Source: Winogradskyella sp.
Lineage (GTDB): Bacteria; Bacteroidota; Bacteroidia; Flavobacteriales; Flavobacteriaceae
Reading direction: 5' to 3'
NCBI GenBank assembly: GCA_013002225.1
Contig: JABDKL010000002.1
Location: 1 to 64,000 of the forward strand
DNA: 64,000 nucleotides
The notes under the pieces were generated by a model, which was not told where the DNA came from, searched no databases, and saw nothing but the letters and a program-made list of their open reading frames with translations. Of the stretch, positions 1 through 8,008 are shown in pieces (positions within the stretch are counted from its first letter, which is position 1; the number at the start of each line of letters is the position of its first letter). The position numbers and the translations under genes were made by a program.

Positions 1-2
1 TT

Positions 3-686
3 GCAACAGGACCTTCTTTTATAAGTACAAATCAGCTTGGTGGAGTGGACGGCACCTTAAGAGTAGGAGAAGTTGCGACTTATGAAGCTACTTATGTTAT
101 AGAGCAGGATGCAGTAGATGCAGGTGGATTTAGCAACAGTGTAGTTGCTAGTGGCGATAGTCCAGCAGGAACAACGGTAAACGATACAAGTGACGATGAT
201 GATGATACTGATGGAAATACGGAAGATGACCCAACAGTAACCGTGATTCCAGAGAATCCAAGTATCGAAGCAGTTAAAACGGTAGCGATCACCAACGACG
301 TTGGTCCGGCAGGAGCAAGTTTAGGCGATGAAGTAACCTATACAATCACAGTAGAGAATACAGGTAATGTGACTTTAGATGGGGTAGCGATAGTCGATAC
401 CTTCGAGGATGCAAATGGTAACCCATTAACGTTCGTAACAGGTCCTACATTTGTAAGTGCAGACTTAGGCAGTGCAGAAGGCGACCTACAGGTAGGAGAA
501 GTAGCGACTTATACAGCTACCTATGTTATAGAGCAGGATGCAGTAGATGCAGGAGGCTTTAGCAACAGTGTATTGGCAGATGGTGATAGTCCAGCCAACA
601 CAAATGTTACAGATGTGAGTGACGATGGTGATGATACAGATGGCAACACAGTAGACGATCCAACGGTGATCACTATTTTGGCAGAG
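3..686 (+). repeat. 429-bp tandem coding repeat of the adhesin
   Basis: The partial first unit and the second unit are nearly identical at DNA level: the stretch from 63 to about 145 recurs from 492 to about 574 with only a few changes, giving a 429-bp (143-codon) period. The next two units are diverged. More copies probably lie upstream of the window. Confidence 0.85.
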
Positions 687-1769
687 CCGAGTATTAGTTT
701 AATTAAAACAACGCTGGCATTAGCAGATACAAATGGAGATGGCACACCAGGCAGTATTGATGACATCATTTCATATGTATTTACAGTAGAAAATACGGGT
801 AATGTTACTTTAACAAATATTGATGTACAAGATGTTCTACCTGGTTTAACTTTAAATGGTGGGCCTATAGCTCAATTGCTTCCAGGTGAAGTGGATAATA
901 CTACATTCACAGCAACTTACCAGATTACTCAAGCAGATCTTGATTTAGGAACTGTAACCAATACATCTACGGTAAGCAGTGAGGCACCAGGCGGTGACGT
1001 AAATGATCCTTCAGATGATGTTACTGACATAAGTGACGATCCTAATGATCCAACTGATAACGACGTCAATGGAAATGGAAATCCTGATGACCCAACAGTA
1101 ACTCCAGTTAATTCAATTTTTGACCTTGATGTCAGAAAAGAAGTAAACAACGTTCAACCCGTTGTAGGTGATAATGTTGTATTCACGATTGAGGCGGCAA
1201 ACATTGGTAATGTTACAGCAACAGATATTGTAATTAGTGAGCAATTGCCAAGTGGATATGTATTTGTCTCTGCAATTACAACTGGAGGAACTTATTCAGA
1301 AGTAAGTGGCGAATGGACAATTAATCAACTTGATCCTGATCAAGTTGAGATTCTAGAAATCACCGCGGAAGTTTTAGGATTTGGTGACTATGAAAATACG
1401 GCCTTTGTACTTAGCTCAGTTGGAGGGACAGATTTAAATCCAGGTAATGATAACGCTAGTGCGGCAGTAGATCCAATTTGTTTAACCATATACAATGAAT
1501 TTTCACCAGACGGCAATGGTATAAATGACACTTTTGTTATTGATTGTATTGAAAGATTCCCTAATAACACGTTAGAAGTCTTCAATAGATGGGGTAACAA
1601 GGTTTATACTAAGAAAGGATACCTTAACGATTGGGAAGGCATTTCTAATGGTAGATCTGTTGTTAATCAATCTGAAGAATTACCGGTAGGTACATATTAC
1701 TATGTTCTTGATCTTGGTAATGGTTCAGAGCCAAGAGTAGGATGGTTATATATAAACAGACAAAACTAA
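3..1769 (+). CDS. Giant repeat adhesin, C-terminal part, with type B T9SS sorting domain (5' end outside window)
   Basis: The reading frame is open to the first base, so this is the end of a longer protein; the GTG at 45 is internal, not a start. It holds beta-sandwich repeats of the DUF11 / conserved-repeat type: a partial unit (to 257), then units at 258-686, 687-1112 and 1113-1475. They carry the typical 'VENTGNVTL' strand and Asp-rich linkers such as DDDDDTDGNTEDD that could bind calcium. From about 1476 comes a gliding-motility-associated C-terminal domain (TIGR04131 type) with 'FSPDGNGINDTF' and 'FNRWGNKVY', the signal for T9SS export and SprF-dependent surface attachment. PorP/SprF and OmpA genes follow at once, as expected. 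Substrate unknown; a surface adhesin role is inferred. Confidence 0.9.
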   Translation, partial: ATGPSFISTNQLGGVDGTLRVGEVATYEATYVIEQDAVDAGGFSNSVVASGDSPAGTTVNDTSDDDDDTDGNTEDDPTVTVIPENPSIEAVKTVAITNDVGPAGASLGDEVTYTITVENTGNVTLDGVAIVDTFEDANGNPLTFVTGPTFVSADLGSAEGDLQVGEVATYTATYVIEQDAVDAGGFSNSVLADGDSPANTNVTDVSDDGDDTDGNTVDDPTVITILAEPSISLIKTTLALADTNGDGTPGSIDDIISYVFTVENTGNVTLTNIDVQDVLPGLTLNGGPIAQLLPGEVDNTTFTATYQITQADLDLGTVTNTSTVSSEAPGGDVNDPSDDVTDISDDPNDPTDNDVNGNGNPDDPTVTPVNSIFDLDVRKEVNNVQPVVGDNVVFTIEAANIGNVTATDIVISEQLPSGYVFVSAITTGGTYSEVSGEWTINQLDPDQVEILEITAEVLGFGDYENTAFVLSSVGGTDLNPGNDNASAAVDPICLTIYNEFSPDGNGINDTFVIDCIERFPNNTLEVFNRWGNKVYTKKGYLNDWEGISNGRSVVNQSEELPVGTYYYVLDLGNGSEPRVGWLYINRQN

Positions 1770-1798
1770 TTAACACTGAATTATAAAACATATTAAAA

Positions 1799-2725
1799 AT
1801 GATACATAAATCATCAATAATAAAAGGATTAATAGTATTAGTTCTAACACTAATAAGTGCTAATAGTTTTGCACAGCAAGATCCACAGTACACCCATTAT
1901 ATGTACAATACCTTAAGTGTTAATCCAGCCTATGCAGGACAAAGAGAATCATTTAGTTTGGTAGCGCTACATAGAACTCAATGGGTTGGTATAGATGGCG
2001 CTCCACAAACACAATCTTTGGGAATTCATTCACCATTGCGTAACGAGCGTGTTGGATTAGGGTTAAACTTTGTAAGTGATGCATTAGGTCCTGCAAGAGA
2101 AACTTTTGTTGATGCTAATTTTTCATATACTATTCCGCTTAATGCAAACGATCTTAAATTATCATTTGGTGTAAAAGGTGGTGTTCATATGTTAAATACC
2201 GACTGGAGTAAAGGACGTTTTAGAAATCCTGATGCAGCCTTTAATCAAAATATTAGCCTTACGTCTCCGATGGTTGGAGCAGGATTGTATATGCACTCAC
2301 GCAAAGGTTATTTAGGCTTAGCTGTACCTAATTTTTTAGATACCGATCATTATGATGATTTTCAGGAATCAGTAGCTACAGAGCGCATGCATTTTTACCT
2401 AATTGGTGGATATGTCTTTAATTTGAATGAAACTACTGAATTAAAACCAGCTTTTTTAGTGAAAGGAGTTGCTGGAGCACCAATTATAGCAGACGTTTCA
2501 GCAAATCTGTTGTATAGAAAAAAACTAACCTTAGGTCTAGCTTGGAGGTGGGATGATTCCGTAAGTGCACTAGCTGGATTTCAGGTTTCGCCTGTAATGT
2601 TCATTGGGTATGGTTATGATTTAACGACAACGGGTTTAAATAATTATAACAGTGGAACTCATGAAATTACTTTAAGATTTGAAGTTAAAAAAATAGGTAG
2701 AATTTTATCACCACGTTTCTTCTAA
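1799..2725 (+). CDS. PorP/SprF family type IX secretion system membrane protein
   Basis: 308 aa. A signal peptide (about residues 1-25, ending SANSFAQ) is followed by the family hallmark 'QYTHYMYNTLSVNPAYAGQR', then an amphipathic beta-strand-rich body typical of an outer-membrane barrel (TIGR03519). In Flavobacterium johnsoniae SprF is needed to secrete and attach the adhesin SprB, which has a type B C-terminal domain; each type B protein tends to have its own PorP/SprF partner next door. It starts 29 bp after the adhesin's stop codon and ends 10 bp before the OmpA-family gene, so the three are probably one operon. Length is normal for the family. The exact pairing with the upstream adhesin is inference. 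Confidence 0.93.
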   Translation: MIHKSSIIKGLIVLVLTLISANSFAQQDPQYTHYMYNTLSVNPAYAGQRESFSLVALHRTQWVGIDGAPQTQSLGIHSPLRNERVGLGLNFVSDALGPARETFVDANFSYTIPLNANDLKLSFGVKGGVHMLNTDWSKGRFRNPDAAFNQNISLTSPMVGAGLYMHSRKGYLGLAVPNFLDTDHYDDFQESVATERMHFYLIGGYVFNLNETTELKPAFLVKGVAGAPIIADVSANLLYRKKLTLGLAWRWDDSVSALAGFQVSPVMFIGYGYDLTTTGLNNYNSGTHEITLRFEVKKIGRILSPRFF

Positions 2726-2735
2726 AAATACGAAT

Positions 2736-4718
2736 ATGAAAAATTTATTAAGATATATAGCAGTAACAATTATAACAGTAGCGTCCTCGCTTTCGTTTGG
2801 ACAAGAAGGGAAAATACAAAGTGTTAAAGACGATTATAAAGATTTCGCTTACGTTAAAACTAGTGAAGTTTTATTAGAAGTGGCTAATAATGGTTATAAA
2901 TCTGTAGACCTATTTCAAAAATTAGCCAATTCATTCTACTTTAGGAATAAAATGGAAGAGGCTGCCAAATGGTATGGCGAGTTAATGGCATTAAATGAGT
3001 ATGTAGAACCTGAATATTATTTTAGATATGCGCTTGCATTAAGAGGTGTAAAAGATTATAAAGCATCTGATATGTGGATGAAGAAATTTCATGATCTTAA
3101 ACCTAATGATATGAGAGGTAAAGCGTTTGTATCTAATGTTGATTATCGCGAAGCTATAGATAGAATTAGTAGAGAGGATATTGAGCCTACGAATCTAGAG
3201 ATCAATACAGAGGTTTCTGATTTTGGTGCCACTGAATATGAGAACTCTATAGTTTTTGCATCCTCAAGAGGAGGTGGGCGTAAATATAGATGGAACGAAG
3301 AACCTTATTTGGATATCTTTTCAGTAGAAATTTCAGAGGACGGATCGTTTGGTGAAGTTATGGAAATTGATGGCGATGTTAATACGGCATTCCACGAGTC
3401 TAACGCGATATTTTCACCTAATGGGAAATATATGTTCTTTACACGTAATAACTTTTATAAATCAAAGTATAAAGAAGGTGAAAGCGGTACTAACAGATTA
3501 CAATTATATAGAGCAACCTTGTCAGAAGATGGTAGTTGGGAAGAGATACACAAAATTCACTTCAACAGTGAAGATTATAGCGTTGCTCATCCGGCTTTAA
3601 ATCTCACGGGTTCAAAGTTATATTTTGCATCAGATATGCCTGGTACATTTGGACAATCAGATATTTATGTGGTAGATGTTAATGATGATGGTACTTTAGG
3701 AACTCCGGAAAACCTAGGACCTTCTATTAATACTGAAGGACAGGAAGCTTTTCCCTTCATAAATACAGACGGAGATTTGTATTATTCAAGTAATGGTTAT
3801 CCAGGTTTAGGTGGATACGATATTTTTATATCTGAAGAATTGGACCAAAAAATTGAGACAGGATCAAATAGGAATTTTGTAATCGAAAATGTTGGTAAGC
3901 CTGTAAATAGTGCATCTGATGACTTTGGTTACTACGAAAACTTGGTAACCAAGCGTGTTTATTTTAGTTCTAACAGAGAAGGAGGAAAAGGGAGTGATGA
4001 TATATATACCTTTATAATACCAGAATGTGAACAACTCGTACAAGGTATTGTTAAGGACAAAAATACAGATGAGTTAATACCTGGCGCAACTGTTATCCTT
4101 TTTGATGAAACTGGTAAAGAATTAGAAAGAAAAACAGCTGGTACCGATGCCTCATTTGAGTTTAGTTTAGAATGCCAAACCGAATATTTAATTCGAGGTG
4201 AAAAGGAAAAGTACATTTCGGATGAAAAGCGTTTTACAACTCCAGATCGTAAGCAAGAATTACTGATGGAATTATTGTTAGAATTAGATGAACAGGAAAT
4301 TGCACCATGTGATGATTTGGCAAAAGTCTTAGATATTCCTATTATCTATTTTGATTTCGATAAGTCTAATATCCGCTATTCTGCAGAGTTAGAATTACAG
4401 AAAGTCTTAGCCGTACTTAACCAGTACCCGACGATGACTATTGATATTCGTAGTCATACCGATTGTAGAGGTACTGTTACTTACAATGAAAAATTATCAG
4501 AAAGAAGAGCACAATCTACACGTGATTATTTAATAGAAAAAGGAGTGGATCCAGAACGTTTATCTGCTAAAGGTTATGGTGAATCTAGGTTAGTTAATAA
4601 TTGCGATTGTGAGCCATCAAATAATTCAAGTTGTACAGAAGCAGAACATCAACTTAATAGACGTAGTGAGTTTATTATTACAAGTATAAATGGTAAATCC
4701 TGTGACGATAAAGAATAG
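2736..4718 (+). CDS. OmpA family protein with PD40 repeats
   Basis: 660 aa with a signal peptide (about 1-22, 'SSLSFGQ'). The N-terminal region (30-130) looks helical and TPR-like. PD40/WD40-like beta-propeller blades follow (about 160-420; 'FSPNGKYMFFTRN', 'LYFASDMPGTFGQSDIYV'), then a carboxypeptidase-regulatory-like domain (about 430-510) and an OmpA peptidoglycan-binding domain (about 530-650; 'IYFDFDKSNIRYSAELEL', 'RSHTDCRGTVTYNEKLSERR'). It should sit in the periplasm or outer membrane and link a surface complex to peptidoglycan. The order PorP/SprF then OmpA is common beside type B T9SS cargo genes. A strong terminator follows, closing the three-gene unit. Confidence 0.92.
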   Translation: MKNLLRYIAVTIITVASSLSFGQEGKIQSVKDDYKDFAYVKTSEVLLEVANNGYKSVDLFQKLANSFYFRNKMEEAAKWYGELMALNEYVEPEYYFRYALALRGVKDYKASDMWMKKFHDLKPNDMRGKAFVSNVDYREAIDRISREDIEPTNLEINTEVSDFGATEYENSIVFASSRGGGRKYRWNEEPYLDIFSVEISEDGSFGEVMEIDGDVNTAFHESNAIFSPNGKYMFFTRNNFYKSKYKEGESGTNRLQLYRATLSEDGSWEEIHKIHFNSEDYSVAHPALNLTGSKLYFASDMPGTFGQSDIYVVDVNDDGTLGTPENLGPSINTEGQEAFPFINTDGDLYYSSNGYPGLGGYDIFISEELDQKIETGSNRNFVIENVGKPVNSASDDFGYYENLVTKRVYFSSNREGGKGSDDIYTFIIPECEQLVQGIVKDKNTDELIPGATVILFDETGKELERKTAGTDASFEFSLECQTEYLIRGEKEKYISDEKRFTTPDRKQELLMELLLELDEQEIAPCDDLAKVLDIPIIYFDFDKSNIRYSAELELQKVLAVLNQYPTMTIDIRSHTDCRGTVTYNEKLSERRAQSTRDYLIEKGVDPERLSAKGYGESRLVNNCDCEPSNNSSCTEAEHQLNRRSEFIITSINGKSCDDKE

Positions 4719-4742
4719 GATATTTATTTACTAAAAATTACA

Positions 4743-4776
4743 AATAGCCGCTTAATAACTTAAGCGGCTATTTTTT
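4743..4776 (+). terminator. Rho-independent terminator after the OmpA gene
   Basis: A perfect 13-bp stem (4743-4755 with 4760-4772), a four-base loop TAAC and a T run into 4776. It ends right before an in-frame ATG at 4777, one reason to reject that ATG as the idi start. Confidence 0.9.
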
Positions 4777-4811
4777 ATGAAAACCTTTACCATTTTTAAA
4801 TCCATAGGTGT

Positions 4812-4819
4812 TAATTTTG
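4812..4819 (+). promoter_or_regulatory. -7 element TAATTTTG of the idi promoter
   Basis: A match to the Bacteroidota -7 consensus TAnnTTTG. It lies 5 bp before the ATG at 4825, so transcription would begin at or near that ATG. No clear -33 TTG is seen, so the call rests on the -7 match and position. Confidence 0.5.
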
Positions 4820-4824
4820 TTTTT

Positions 4825-5349
4825 ATGAGAGAAGAACAAGTCATCTTAGTTGATGAGAATGATAATAAAATCGGTCTAATGGCTAAAATGGAAGCACACG
4901 AAAAGGCATTACTACATCGCGCTTTTTCAGTTTTTATTTTTAATGATAATAACGAATTAATGTTGCAACAACGCGCTTTGCATAAGTACCATTCTCCTGG
5001 TCTCTGGACTAATACGTGTTGCAGTCATCAAAGAGACGGCGAAAGCAATTTAGAAGCAGGAAAACGCCGTTTACAGGAAGAAATGGGGTTTGTTACAGAT
5101 TTAAACGAATCGATTTCTTTTATATATAAAGCACCTTTTGATAATGGATTAACAGAACATGAGTACGATCATATTATGATCGGTCATTATAATGGTAAAC
5201 CATTAATAAATAAGAACGAAGTTGCAGATTGGAAATGGATGCCGCTTGAAAGTGTCAAGTCAGATTTACAATCCAATCCAGAGCACTATACAGCATGGTT
5301 CAGGATTATTTTTGATAAATTTTACGAATCTATAAATGTTAGTAAATGA
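4825..5349 (+). CDS. idi: Isopentenyl-diphosphate delta-isomerase type 1
   Basis: 174 aa, Nudix fold. It interconverts isopentenyl and dimethylallyl diphosphate in isoprenoid synthesis. Visible signatures are 'HRAFSVFIFN', 'LWTNTCCSHQ' (catalytic Cys at about 66), the Nudix-like 'RRLQEEMGF', and the Glu-rich 'TEHEYDH' (catalytic Glu at about 111-113). I chose the ATG at 4825 over the in-frame ATG at 4777: the earlier one abuts a terminator stem, adds 16 residues with no family similarity, and would place a -7 element inside the gene. The 174-aa length is normal for type 1 enzymes. The stop overlaps the next gene's start by 4 bp (ATGA), implying co-translation. Confidence 0.95.
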   Translation: MREEQVILVDENDNKIGLMAKMEAHEKALLHRAFSVFIFNDNNELMLQQRALHKYHSPGLWTNTCCSHQRDGESNLEAGKRRLQEEMGFVTDLNESISFIYKAPFDNGLTEHEYDHIMIGHYNGKPLINKNEVADWKWMPLESVKSDLQSNPEHYTAWFRIIFDKFYESINVSK

Positions 5350-5756
5350 AAGTAACTGTACACAGAAAAGCGCATTTTAATGCTGCACATCGTTTATATA
5401 GAAAAGATTGGAGTTTTAAAAAGAATGATGATGTTTTTGGTCTTTGCAATAATCCTAATTTTCATGGTCATAATTACGAACTAATTGCTAGCGTTACCGG
5501 TGATATAGATCCTGAAACAGGTTATGTAATAGATGTAAAAATTCTAAAGACCATTATAAAATCTGAAGTCGAAGATGCCTTTGACCATAAAAATTTAAAT
5601 GTAGAGGTGCCTGAATTTAAGGATTTAAATCCTACCGCAGAAAATATTGCAGTAGTTATATATAATAAACTCAAAGCAAAATTAGATCCAAAATTCAAGT
5701 TAGAAATTACGCTTTACGAAACCCCACGAAATTTTGTAACTTATTCTGGTTCTTAG
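5346..5756 (+). CDS. 6-pyruvoyl-tetrahydropterin synthase / QueD family protein
   Basis: 136 aa, tunnelling fold. Zinc ligands are visible as H15 ('FNAAHRL') and H40/H42 ('NFHGHNYEL'), with the catalytic Cys34 in 'CNNPNFHGHNY', and 'DHKNLN' and 'LYETPRNF' motifs. The CNNPN-HGHNY form resembles eukaryotic PTPS more than E. coli QueD, so it could make 6-pyruvoyl-tetrahydropterin or act as 6-carboxy-tetrahydropterin synthase in queuosine synthesis. No queC/queE/queF or other pterin gene is adjacent, so context does not decide. It overlaps idi by 4 bp and is followed after 3 bp by manA. Confidence 0.85.
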   Translation: MKVTVHRKAHFNAAHRLYRKDWSFKKNDDVFGLCNNPNFHGHNYELIASVTGDIDPETGYVIDVKILKTIIKSEVEDAFDHKNLNVEVPEFKDLNPTAENIAVVIYNKLKAKLDPKFKLEITLYETPRNFVTYSGS

Positions 5757-5759
5757 CCC

Positions 5760-6731
5760 ATGAAAACATCACTTTATCCCTTAAAGTTTAATCCAATCTT
5801 AAAAGAAAAGATCTGGGGAGGAGAAAAGCTCAAAAAACATTTTGGTAAATCATCTCACTCTAACCAAGTAGGGGAGAGTTGGGAAATTAGTACGGTACCT
5901 AAGGACGTTTCCATAGTGTCAAATGGACCACTTAAAGGCAAGACACTTCAAACCCTGGTGGATAATTACGGATCTCAACTTTTAGGTGATAAAAACTTTA
6001 AACGTTTTGGAAAGGATTTTCCATTATTGATAAAATTTATCGATGCTAAAGAAGATCTAAGTATTCAATTACATCCTGATGATGAGTTAGCTAAAAAGCG
6101 TCATAATACTTTTGGTAAAACTGAGATGTGGTATGTTATGCAAGCCGATGAAGATGCGAATCTTATTGTTGGGTTTAATCAAAACATGACCCAAGAGAAA
6201 TATTTATCACATCTAAAAAATAAGACACTCACAGAGATTTTAAATTTTGAAAAAGTAGAAGAAGGGGATACTTTTTTTATAGAATCTGGTCGCGTACATG
6301 CTATTGGAGCAGGCGTGTTGTTGGCAGAAATTCAGCAAACAAGTGATGTTACTTATCGGGTTTACGATTGGGATCGCGTAGATGCTGATGGTAACGAACG
6401 CGAATTACACAATCATATTGCAATCGATGCTTTTAATTTTGAAATGAAGAACGATTACAAGGTTGCTTACAAAACGCAGACAAATAGTTCTAACCGACTG
6501 GTTAGTTGCCCATTTTTTACAACAAATTTTATTGAAGTAAATTCTACTATTATCAAGGACAATTTATTCGATTCGTTCATAATATACATGTGTGTTGATG
6601 GTAAAGTCGATGTGTTAACCGAAACTATTACTGAAACTATCAATAAAGGCGAAACTATATTAATTCCTGCTTCACTAGACCAATTTAAATTGAAGTCTGA
6701 CTATGGAAAACTCCTTGAAGTTTACGTCTAA
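5760..6731 (+). CDS. manA: Type I mannose-6-phosphate isomerase, short bacterial form
   Basis: 323 aa double-cupin enzyme interconverting mannose-6-phosphate and fructose-6-phosphate, supplying GDP-mannose pathways. Metal ligands of the family are visible: Q103 and H105 in 'SIQLHPDDEL', E122 in 'GKTEMWYV' and H180 in 'ESGRVHAIGAG'; the 'VYDWDR' motif follows. The length fits the short Firmicutes/Bacteroidota class, which lacks the extra helical domain of E. coli ManA. It starts 3 bp after the PTPS-like gene, so idi, PTPS and manA look like one transcript, although they serve different pathways. No terminator is obvious after the stop; the next gene has its own promoter. Confidence 0.93.
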   Translation: MKTSLYPLKFNPILKEKIWGGEKLKKHFGKSSHSNQVGESWEISTVPKDVSIVSNGPLKGKTLQTLVDNYGSQLLGDKNFKRFGKDFPLLIKFIDAKEDLSIQLHPDDELAKKRHNTFGKTEMWYVMQADEDANLIVGFNQNMTQEKYLSHLKNKTLTEILNFEKVEEGDTFFIESGRVHAIGAGVLLAEIQQTSDVTYRVYDWDRVDADGNERELHNHIAIDAFNFEMKNDYKVAYKTQTNSSNRLVSCPFFTTNFIEVNSTIIKDNLFDSFIIYMCVDGKVDVLTETITETINKGETILIPASLDQFKLKSDYGKLLEVYV

Positions 6732-6749
6732 ATTTCAAATAAAAAATTA

Positions 6750-6781
6750 TTGAAAAAAACTAAATGGTTTTAGTATTTTTG
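6750..6781 (+). promoter_or_regulatory. Bacteroidota-type promoter (TTG, 21 bp, TATTTTTG)
   Basis: A -33 TTG at 6750-6752 and a -7 TATTTTTG at 6774-6781, with 21 bp between them. This fits the known consensus well and gives a start near 6788, about 50 bp ahead of the 88-aa gene and the tRNA. Confidence 0.75.
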
Positions 6782-6838
6782 CAACGCAATTCTGCATCCT
6801 AAATCTGTGATGTTGAAATCAATTAAATAAAATATATT

Positions 6839-7105
6839 ATGGCGAATAAAAGAGATTTAAAGAAAGATATAAATTATGTTTTGGGAGATATCATCGAAGC
6901 AGTTTATGTATGGGAGCTTACTAATGCAACTAAACCAACGAAAGAAAGTGAAGCTATCATTGATGACGCTATTGCAACATTTGATGAGTTAATTACTCGT
7001 GTAAATAATAGAAATGTAGAAGATAATAAAGCGCATTTTAAAGCTATTAATAACGATCTAGAAACCAAGGGCAAAGCTCTGATAGAAAGAATTAATAAGT
7101 TATAA
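6839..7105 (+). CDS. Small helical protein of unknown function
   Basis: 88 aa, with no signal peptide, membrane segment or catalytic motif. The sequence is charged and predicted all-helical: 'DLKKDINYVLGDIIEAVYVWE' at the start and 'NNDLETKGKALIERINKL' at the end, perhaps a small helical bundle. It has its own well-formed promoter. It looks like the short conserved hypothetical proteins of Flavobacteriia, but I do not recognise a named family. It ends 16 bp before tRNA-Thr, with no separate promoter visible between them, so the two may share a transcript. Coding support is good: an ATG start, normal codon use and a clean stop. Confidence 0.8.
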   Translation: MANKRDLKKDINYVLGDIIEAVYVWELTNATKPTKESEAIIDDAIATFDELITRVNNRNVEDNKAHFKAINNDLETKGKALIERINKL

Positions 7106-7121
7106 TTTAGTATTAAAATTG

Positions 7122-7195
7122 GCCGATATAGCTCAGCTGGCTAGAGCAGCTGATTTGTAATCAGCAGGTCGTGGGTTCGAGTCCCTCTATCGGCT
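7122..7195 (+). tRNA. tRNA-Thr (anticodon TGT)
   Basis: A cloverleaf can be drawn: acceptor GCCGATA (7122-7128) with TATCGGC (7188-7194), D stem GCTC/GAGC, anticodon stem GCTGA/TCAGC with loop TTTGTAA and anticodon TGT at 7156-7158, variable AGGTC, and T loop TTCGAGT. The discriminator is T and CCA is not encoded. The T stem GTGGG/CCCTC has a U-U mismatch at its second pair (7172 with 7186, standard positions 50-64), which is unusual. Confidence 0.95.
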
Positions 7196-7202
7196 CAAAA
7201 AA

Positions 7203-7236
7203 AAACCAATCCGTATGGATTGGTTTTATTGTTTTT
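7203..7236 (+). terminator. Intrinsic terminator after tRNA-Thr
   Basis: A 10-bp stem (7203-7212 with 7217-7226), GTAT loop and T-rich tail to 7236. The A run before the stem gives a U tract on the other strand, so it may also end the convergent minus-strand lipoprotein gene. Confidence 0.85.
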
Positions 7237-7246
7237 AATACTAATA

Positions 7247-7957
7247 TTATTTCGATGCCTTTCGGTTTTCTATTAGGTCCTTTAGCTTCTTACCATAAAA
7301 TGATTTTTTAATGGGCGCATTTAGGTTATTATAAATAGAATCTATGTAAACTGGGTTAGCACTAGGCATCTCATATAAGGCTAAATATGGCGAAATTTCA
7401 CTATCCTTATTATTAATAGCAAACTGTATAGTATAGGAGTATTTTCTTTTAATTAAGGTGTTTGTAGCTCTCACAATAGAGTCTGTTGCAAGACTATCAT
7501 TTTCTTTTAATGCTAAAAATTTAGCTTCAGTCAGGTCTAGGTTTTGATTATTAAATTTAGACATCACTGTAGAATACTCATTCAAGAGCTCTTGCTGCTT
7601 AGAACCTTTTACCTTAGCATCATAACTAAAGTTTTTTAAACTGGTATTTATTTCAGTAACGCCTTTATCTGCAAAAAAAGGAATATAATGTTCTTCACCA
7701 TCATTTTTAAAGAGTTTTAGGTATAGTAACAATGGTTCTTCTAAATTAGTTCGCAACGTAAAGGTTGGCTCTCCTATTATTTGCATAGAATCTAAATTTA
7801 TAATAGTGGAGTCACCATCCTTTTGAAGGTAAACTACACCTTTTTTTAATCCCTTAATTGTTCCAGTTAAGGTGAAATTTGAGTCTTTGGTATTGTTGCA
7901 GGAAAGCGCTATCAGGAATAATAATATGACGCTTAATACTTTAGTGAATTTTGTCAT
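7247..7957 (-). CDS. DUF4369 domain-containing lipoprotein
   Basis: 236 aa. A lipoprotein signal peptide ends in a lipobox ('LIALSC', Cys20). Residues 28-120 match the DUF4369 domain ('FTLTGTIKGLKKGVVYLQK'), which usually precedes a thioredoxin-like domain in Bacteroidota thiol-disulfide proteins. No CxxC motif or thioredoxin fold is present here, so this is a DUF4369-only version with a helical C-terminal half ('KFLALKENDSLATDSIVRAT'). It is probably exposed in the periplasm or on the outer membrane; no enzymatic role is supported. Monocistronic, convergent with the tRNA, and 51 bp downstream of the start codon of the DUF819 gene. Confidence 0.85.
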   Translation of the reverse strand: MTKFTKVLSVILLFLIALSCNNTKDSNFTLTGTIKGLKKGVVYLQKDGDSTIINLDSMQIIGEPTFTLRTNLEEPLLLYLKLFKNDGEEHYIPFFADKGVTEINTSLKNFSYDAKVKGSKQQELLNEYSTVMSKFNNQNLDLTEAKFLALKENDSLATDSIVRATNTLIKRKYSYTIQFAINNKDSEISPYLALYEMPSANPVYIDSIYNNLNAPIKKSFYGKKLKDLIENRKASK

Positions 7958-8008
7958 TTTTAGTGAAATTTTTTGGTGCGCAAATATCTCATAATTGTTT
8001 TAATTTTA

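Noticed and set aside
92..769. Minus-strand frames of 67-82 codons within the adhesin repeats
   Set aside because: They are mirror frames created by the repeated, compositionally biased coding sequence; they recur in step with the 429-bp repeat.
3..1475. The repeats as a CRISPR array or mobile element
   Set aside because: The repeats are in frame, 429 bp long and translate into a known beta-sandwich repeat; no spacers, cas genes, transposase or terminal repeats are seen.
4777..4824. ATG at 4777 as the idi start
   Set aside because: It abuts a terminator stem, adds 16 non-conserved residues, and a -7 element lies between it and the ATG at 4825.
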